Below, piece after piece: positions 57,728-64,000 of a stretch of 64,000 nucleotides of DNA. Positions within the stretch are counted from its first letter, which is position 1, and the number at the start of each line of letters is the position of its first letter. A program made the translations under genes and the position numbers. This stretch comes from Gamarada debralockiae (taxonomy: Eukaryota; Ascomycota; Leotiomycetes; Helotiales; Hyphodiscaceae): contig NXFV01001676.1 in the NCBI GenBank assembly GCA_002803225.1, positions 1 through 64,000 of the forward strand. Reading direction: 5' to 3'. The notes below the pieces were generated by a model, which saw only the letters and a program-made list of their open reading frames with translations, made no database searches and was not told the origin of the DNA.

Positions 57728-58400
57728 AGAGTTTGGATTTATGAGGTTTAAAATAAGCGAGAATATGCTGAGTAGATCTGCACTGCGAAAGCGATATCAT
57801 CACAATATACGATTTGGTTCGGCGCTATTTATACGTGGGGAATGCGTGTTCTATACATAATAGTGGACAATGAAATGCCTAACGCTATTTCTCTGTTTCC
57901 GCCGGCTAGACAACTAAAGCATAATCAACGAACCTCTACATAAGTTATTTAAAGAAAATACGAAGTTAGGAATTAGAGATAGCTCGAAAAGAGACTAGAG
58001 AGTTATAAAGAGAATAATATTACAGTAGAAGAGTCATAGTCTTGATATTATGCTTCGTCAGCAAGCACTCGGTCGAGTTCTTTGGTATTATCAATTAATT
58101 TTCCCTTTCTTCTCCATCGCATTCAGTTAGTAAGCTTGCTGCTCTTGCTCAGGCGCTAATCACCCTCGACTCACCCTCGGCTCAGTCAACTCACCTGAGC
58201 TGCATGAGCAACCTGGGCAACTCACCCGAGCACCCTGAGACCCTGAGCAACTCACCTGAGCACCCTGAGTTGCTCACCTGAGCAGGCCTAAGCACCCTGA
58301 GCAAGATTTACCACATAGTCACGTGCTTTACCTTTTCGCTTTTTAACCAATTACACTTGATCTGACCTCAATTCTCTTACTATCACTGTTGTCAAGTTTT
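57728..58400. other. AT-rich interval with a GC-richer minisatellite
   Basis: 57840-58140 is AT-rich with no frame. The minisatellite follows at 58160-58305. No gene recognised. Confidence 0.4.
58160..58305. repeat. imperfect minisatellite built on CACCTGAGC / CACCCTGAGCAACT
   Basis: Multiple imperfect copies of CTCACCTGAGCA and CACCCTGAGCAA occur in a head-to-tail run between about 58160 and 58305, with variable spacing. The boundaries are approximate. Confidence 0.75.
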
Positions 58401-58407
58401 GACGACG

Positions 58408-58683
58408 ATGCTCAAGGAGCCCAAACAAGGTCCCAAGGAACCCAAAGTGGACACTTTCCAAAAATATACTCAATGCTTTGCCTACGGTATAAGTTGGTTC
58501 AACATGGATGCCCCTAAGGAGAGTACTACTCTTCCCTCTATAAATTCCTTCCTGCTCCGTGCTTGTCTTGATCTGAATACCTCCCTTCTTCAAATCTCAT
58601 CGTTCGATCGACTTCCTAAATCTCTCTGCACAACTTGTTTTTACAAACCGGAAGGAACACAAGACGCGCTTGGCCACATTTGA
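58408..58683 (+). CDS. hypothetical small protein
   Basis: The frame from ATG 58408 gives 91 residues, including KQGPKEPKVDTFQKYTQCFA and a Cys-containing C-terminus (LCTTCFYKPEGT). No family recognised. It sits between the minisatellite and the decayed protease element and could be spurious. Confidence 0.25.
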   Translation: MLKEPKQGPKEPKVDTFQKYTQCFAYGISWFNMDAPKESTTLPSINSFLLRACLDLNTSLLQISSFDRLPKSLCTTCFYKPEGTQDALGHI

Positions 58684-58929
58684 CGCTTACGCCGGGCTCC
58701 GGGACGAAGCTTTTTCAGCCAACAGACAAAAATGATGCTGACCGTGGCATTCGCTCTTGCTTCGTCGCTTAATTAAGCGTCTGAGCTCTCAAACCAGACC
58801 ATTTATACATGTATGATTGGCCTCTTGACAACCGGGTCCGGAATGGCCCCACACTACCCCGGCTTGCAAATTTGCTAAGTACTAGAGGTTGAGTCATGAA
58901 AGTCGACAATTGAGTACCTAGTGAGTGCA
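58684..58929. other. short interval with a 14-base palindrome
   Basis: CGCTTAATTAAGCG at about 58766-58779 is a perfect palindrome. Otherwise nothing recognised. Confidence 0.4.
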
Positions 58930-61670
58930 GGACATTGTACGGTCTTCACCACATTTAACTAAAACGAGATGAAAGAGGAGATTCAGGGATTGAAAAGTCT
59001 TGGAGCCAAGTTTTTGCAGGAAGGAGAGGCGAACAAGTGGAAGGGAATGAGGGCACTCTTGGAAGCTATGGAAGAAGTGGAGAATGGTCTGTACTAAAAC
59101 AATCAGTACTGGTACATTGTGGATGGCAGATAGGATATCTGAATGATAGGTAAAGGGGGTCGATGTGCAACAGTAATTGGTGCCTTGGTGATCGAAGTCC
59201 AGGTTGACTTGAATCATTCGGGGACGGCCGAACAGAGGTGCAGGAGTGTTCGACCAAATCTGTAGCCTGAACAGTCAGTTCAGACTTACGAGAGCTACCC
59301 ATTTAGACCGGGTCGCGTCTGGATGCACGATCTGGGGTTTTCGTTCCCTAGAATCGGCTCACAGATTATTATCTTCTTGCTGGTCACAAGCCAAAGACAA
59401 GGATCAAAGCAGACGTCTTGAATGCTATTCTACTCGATCTTGGTCAAAAATTTGGCTTTCTCTTAGTTTAGTTTGGACTAAAGTTCTTTGTAGTCCACTG
59501 CCGCTTGCGGAATGAGCATCCCAAAGGTCCGATTGCGCTATTTGTTTTATTGCAAGGTCTTCATAGAGCCGAGTCCTTTGTCTCTTTGATCAATCACCTC
59601 TAAGATTCCCACCTTCCAATCTCTACTTCCGAGTAGAAATCCCAATTCTTTAACTCAAACAACAATCTCTCAAGTGAGTCCTTCAACAAGGCACCCCCAA
59701 AAAAATTCGGTCCTCAAAGAAGGTCAAGGACAGGATTCCATCTCACGTCAACAGCAAGGGACGAGTACTACGGCAGCATTCTAGAGAAAGTAGAAAATCT
59801 CAAACACAAATGGAGGGGTCAGGTGGCGATAGACCAGGAAGACATCAAGCTAAACTGGTAGGGTGTGGAAAGTCTAGTTAGGATAACGAAGGGGCAAAAT
59901 GCTCGCATGGATATCCAGGTCCAGGTGGCAAAAACATACGTGGAAGCGATCTGTCGCTATGTTAATGAAGTTCGTAGTTCAGGGTTTAGATACCTCCTAC
60001 GTCGTCATCAAGCGGTAAGAAAGCTCGTGGTGAGGAACGAGGTCGAAGTGGCAAAGATCAAGTGGGGAAATCTCCTACCAAAGGTCGGAAAGGGGAAGAA
60101 ATGGCAAAGGGAAGGAGCCGAGAAGTAGAAGTCGTATTAAGTGCAAAAATCCAAATGAACACAGACAGCGCTCGTCTGTAGGATTTTCCTCGCCAGCACA
60201 AGTCGCACCAAGACTGAGCTGCGCAATGATCCCTACCGCTGAATTCATCAAAATCGAAAAAGCCACCACAGACAACACCATGACGACCGAAATCGACAAA
60301 GTCATCACAAATCATAATTTGCAAGGAGACAAGCTCATGAGTTTAGACTATCTTTTCAGCCCATATTTCTGGGACGATAAAAGCCACTGGCTCATCCTAG
60401 GCACTGCACCCAAACAGCGTTTCGTCTTCCTACTCGACTGCTACCACTACCCTTTCAAGACCAACGAACACCCTCTGAAGTCCTTCCTCGCCTTCTGTCT
60501 CCGCGCTTTACCAGAAAGCACCGACTGGCCAGTATACGGAGAGTGGTCTAATCGCTCACAGACCTCGGATGGAAGTCCAGACCCTCCTTTGCAACCCGAT
60601 TAGTACAATTGTGGTGTTTTTATGGTCACGAATGCTTTCTATTTGGCATTCGGGTACAATTTCTTGTGTTATAAACAGGAGGATCCAGATGATGGGAAGA
60701 GACCGAGGATGTTGTGTGAGATGGGTGATGGAGGGCTGGGGAAGTCGAATGAGTTTGCATATGATTTGTTTGAGCTGGATCAGGAACCGCATAATCCGGC
60801 GCAGCAGGCTCAGCTACAGCTGCTGCAAGCATTGGCTAGGTTGGCTAGCGGTGGGGCAAATGACGATGAGGAGATGGATATTGATGGAGACGAAGAAGAG
60901 GAAGAGGAGGTGACGAAAAAAGTAAGAGGCAGGGGGTGGTAGGTGAGGTGGAGTGTGGAGCCGAAGCCCATCAAAGGAGATCTCAAACTAGAAAGAACAG
61001 GGACTCTACAGTACTGCTGGAAGCTTCAACGGCAACCCAACAAAACACAATTGCAACCATGCAAAACTCAAGGGCAACACAGAAAGGCCCATTCACACGG
61101 AGGAAATGCCCATTACAAGACAGCCAAAATCCGACCTTATCTTTACAGGCGATGGTCCAGAACAATTCGATCCAAAATTCCATCAGAGAGCTGGCGCCCT
61201 CTACAAACGGGTACAAAATGAGACCTACCAGAGGATTAAGGGTATGCGCAAGGTTGAACTAGTAAGCATTTGTCGGGTAAGGGAAGGTGGTCGTGTGCTG
61301 CATGGGAGTCTTGGATTAAGGAATCGATAGAAGTTTTTAGGCGGCGGGCCATTAATCAGGAAGAAGAGTGGAATGCGCAGAAGCTGGGTAGGCTTAAGCC
61401 CATGCTGGGGCTCTCAGACTCTACTGGTGAGATGACAGAAAGGTTGGCGCCTGACAAAGAGTATGGTTTGGCTCAGAAGAAAAGTTGTGGGAAGGACCAG
61501 AGAAGGTAGATGGTGCTGAAAAGTTAGCTGGGGTGAAAAGACTCTGGGAAAGCAGGGGAAAACGTAATAGTGAAGTTGCCGCAGGATGCTGATACCACAG
61601 CGGCCATAGAGCAGCAGGTAGGAAAGCCACTGAAAAACAAAGCTAGGAAAGGAAGGAAGAAAAAAATGAG
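58930..61670 (+). pseudogene. decayed gene with Ulp1-like (C48) cysteine protease domain, probably mobile-element derived
   Basis: Several frames on the plus strand read as parts of one protein. The first is MKEEIQGLKSLGAKFLQEGE at about 58968. A helical segment follows (YYGSILEKVENLKHKWRGQV, 59770-60128), interrupted by TAG at 59859-59861. The protease core is 60226-60942: SHWLILG (His, codon 60385), FLLDCYHYPF (Asp, codon 60436) and YNCGVFMVTNAFYLAFG (Cys codon 60610). A TAG at 60601-60603 lies three codons before that Cys. Beyond 60942 are further fragments (FTGDGPEQFDPKFHQRAGAL). Ulp1 domains are frequent in fungal transposable elements. No terminal repeats were found, so the boundaries are approximate. 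Confidence 0.65.
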
Positions 61671-61860
61671 AAAGAAGTAGTGGCTTGATGAAGAGGAGAG
61701 AAGGAAGACGATATGGACGGACGAGTGCTTTACGAAGGTGAAGGGTAGCGAGCTTACACTTACTGTTTCACAATGTTAGAGTTGTTCTTGGGTTTAAATT
61801 TGTAACTTTGCTTCAAACGTTCATTCACTTGCTGCCATGATCAATCAAACGCCCATTGAC

Positions 61861-64000
61861 CTAACGTCTCTTTACTCTCTTCTTTGCCTCGGGTTGCGTT
61901 TTCGCGTTCCGGCCCTTCTTTCCTGGCTGTTCCTCGTAATCGGAGTCCGAATCATCTTCGTCCACCACACTGATCCTGTCCAAACCATTGTCCGAACTCG
62001 AAGAATACGTAATTTCATCACTCTTATTTTCCTCGGTACCAGGAGGGTTCCAATCGATGACCAAGTCATCCCATTCGGTGTCGAGTTTGATATTCGTGTC
62101 AATGTTGAAGTCGATGTTGAATTCTGGCTCGGTATTTCCTGCCACTTTCTTGCCTTTGGCCGTCCATGAGAAACTCCGGTCAATTTTAGAATGAAACGGC
62201 GTCGTATTTAGTGCCGTCTTGTCTGAAAGCATTTCTTGGTTGATACTCAGCCTATCATTCACATCAATTCTGAAGTTATCGGCCCTCCTTCCATCGCCAA
62301 TTTTTTTTCGCAATGGCTGTCCTCGTTGAGTTTCCAGCAGGTGCTGCGTAAGTGATGGTACGGGTAAAACTGTTTTCGGAGTTCTTGAGTCTGGCTTAGT
62401 AATTTTATCCGTGGGTTGAATAACATGAGTCGCTGCCACATTTGAGATAGGAGTGGTTGGTGCGATATTATCATCAAGACAAATCCCTACCATAAAATGC
62501 TATACAATGTCCAACTCAGCCTTGTACAATGATATTAACTGGAAGGGGCGCTTGGCTTACGTCTTCTTTGCGCTCTTCCGTTGAAAATTTTTGTCCACAG
62601 TTCCCGCACCGAAACCTCCAGCTATAACTTTGCTTCTTGCAGACCTGCTTGTCTTTATGATAATTAAATCCAGAGACGTTAGCAAATCGATAGTAGCAAT
62701 AATCGCAGAACAAATGGCCTAGTGAACTACGGGGCGTTGCACTAGCGATGATTTGATCTCTAGCTATTTGCTGTTGATGAGCCTCTTCGTCCTGTGCTGA
62801 ACGAGCTGCAGCGATATTTTCTCCTCGTTCTGCAACAAAAGAACCCCGGTTTGGCATGTCAACGTTGTTTGAAGGCAATATAGGCATTTTGGGCAGTGGC
62901 GGAATTACAGGCAACATTTCAGCAAAATCGCCAGGTTCGGCCAGGGGGAAGATCTCCCCTAGATCTAGTTGCTTTTCATGGGAATCACCATACGAGTCAT
63001 CCTCGAGCCCAGTGTCACCCCCGGCTTTTTGCCCATCTTGATCTTCGGCCTCACGGCGGTAAGGCCAATCATCCGACGATGGAAAATATGGCTCAACAGT
63101 TACTGGCGCAAGGCCTGACGTTGACTCGTCTGCTTCAAGCAATGGAACGAGGTCAGGTAGTGCCGGAGCATTGATGATGGGTTCTGGCAAATCCTCTCTT
63201 CCTCCCTCCACGTCTCCTACAAATGGACCGTCGACAATGTTGCTGATTGGTTGTGCTGATGATTTTGGAGGTGAAGTGTCTCTGACAAAAAGAGCTACCG
63301 AGTGGCGATCATAAATTCTTCGTTGTTGCGTCTGCACAGGAGGGACGGTATTCGCCGCCTTTCTATCAGCCGACTTCTGATCAGCGATTTCGATGATCTT
63401 TGTGAACTCAGACTTTCCTGGATCGACCTGATTATTGTAATGGTTCATGACCTTGCAAATAATCAGTAAAAGTCTTGAGAAGTAGATGATGGACATAGCT
63501 CACCATCTGTGCAGTCTTTGTTTTCATTGTTGCAGCAATGCTCTTCCAGTCTGATCCAAAATACTCAAGAAGCGAGGGGAAGCTAATGAGTTCAGTTATT
63601 GTCCAACGTTCAGAGATTCGAGGACGTCTGATTTGTGGATCTTCCAGTATGACAAAGTCTAAAGCGGCGGGCGTTGCATGTGCGAACTTTTGGAGCTGGG
63701 TTGTGACATGATCATAATCTATAAATGCCTTCCTGGGAGCCCACGACCTCGCGGCATCCCCACTAGGGAAAGGAGAGGTGCCTTTGTGATTGTCATTCAA
63801 AGCCGAGTTCGCATAATGTGGGTCGCCTTTCGTGTGACGAAATTCGGCTTCCCTTAGTCGGTGTTGAAGGGTATTTGAATTATGAGGAGCGATGAGGAAA
63901 GTTGGTGGGAATGTGTAGTCGTCAGGATCCTCGAATCGGCGCTTCTTTTGAACTCTTTGTTTTGAAAGTATCGGAACAGGATCTCCGACCTTGCCGTGGT
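61861..64000 (-). CDS. SANT/Myb-like and zinc-finger protein, 5' end beyond the window
   Basis: Three exons are visible: at least 64000-63504 (open, continues past the right edge), 62561-63451 and 61861-62499. The visible product is about 675 residues. A SANT-like helical domain is ISERWTITELISFPSLLEYF and GSDWKSIAATMKTKTAQMVM, joined across the first visible intron. A Pro/Asp-rich middle is followed by a Cys-rich zinc-finger-like region with LGHLFCDYCYYRFANVSGF and FRCGNCGQKFSTEE. The C-terminus is acidic then basic (DSDSDYEEQPGKKGRNAKT, ending KKRVKRR), probably nuclear. I do not recognise a named orthologue. The acceptor after 62561 was chosen to keep ...KEDHFMVGICLD in frame. Confidence 0.75.

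Noticed and set aside
60573..60603. Possible ultra-short intron removing the stop before YNCGV
   Set aside because: About 29-30 bases is too short for a fungal intron, and removal by GT-AG boundaries would shift the frame.

Overview
The window is nuclear DNA from a filamentous ascomycete. Genes are protein-coding, split by short introns of about 40-130 bases with GTAAGT/GTATGT-type donors, and lie on both strands. Several families are typically fungal: three Zn2Cys6 regulators, a large-subunit catalase, a 2EXR protein and an RGS-LOV relic. The protein style suggests Leotiomycetes, but that is an inference. No rRNA, tRNA, CRISPR or virus-like gene was recognised.

Layout. 1-5.2 kb: a decayed RGS-LOV photoreceptor-type gene on the minus strand, then a gene-poor stretch. 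5.2-9.3 kb: a large catalase and a hypothetical coiled-coil gene. 9.5-10.25 kb: an AT-rich mobile element bounded by a perfect 30-base terminal inverted repeat. 11.0-14.8 kb: a BBE-type FAD oxidoreductase followed by a flavin monooxygenase. 15.6-31.6 kb: a dense block with a PTM1/LUSTR-type seven-TM protein, CTU2, an OAC1-type carrier, SWD2, a Zn2Cys6 regulator divergent from a GST, a proline-rich nuclear-type protein and a U-box cyclophilin (CYP8/PPIL2). 31.6-33.8 kb: gene-poor, with one uncertain minus-strand coding segment and degenerate repeats. 33.8-45.0 kb: an adenosine-deaminase-like enzyme with a minisatellite in its first intron, the heterotrimeric G-protein beta subunit, a phosducin-like protein and a large Zn2Cys6 regulator. 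45.7-53.3 kb: a four-BRCT Dpb11/Rad4/TopBP1 protein and an alpha-arrestin with a PPxY motif. 53.8-58.7 kb: a Zn2Cys6 regulator with a GC-AG intron, convergent with an NADPH-dependent FMN reductase that has no in-frame ATG, then a 2EXR protein and a GC-rich minisatellite. 58.9-61.7 kb: a decayed Ulp1/C48 protease-containing gene, probably mobile-element derived. 61.9-64 kb: a SANT-like zinc-finger protein running off the right edge.

The G beta gene lies in the same orientation as a phosducin-like protein, a family that acts as folding co-chaperone for G beta, about 1.9 kb away. The RGS-LOV relic belongs to the same signalling theme (RGS domains act on G alpha). The FAD oxidoreductase and monooxygenase are adjacent, co-oriented flavoenzymes that might act on a shared small molecule. 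The other genes are housekeeping functions: tRNA thiolation, mitochondrial transport, chromatin/RNA processing, splicing, DNA replication checkpoint and transporter ubiquitination.

All exon boundaries were read by eye from splice signals and reading-frame continuity, and were checked by requiring the summed exon length to be a multiple of three.
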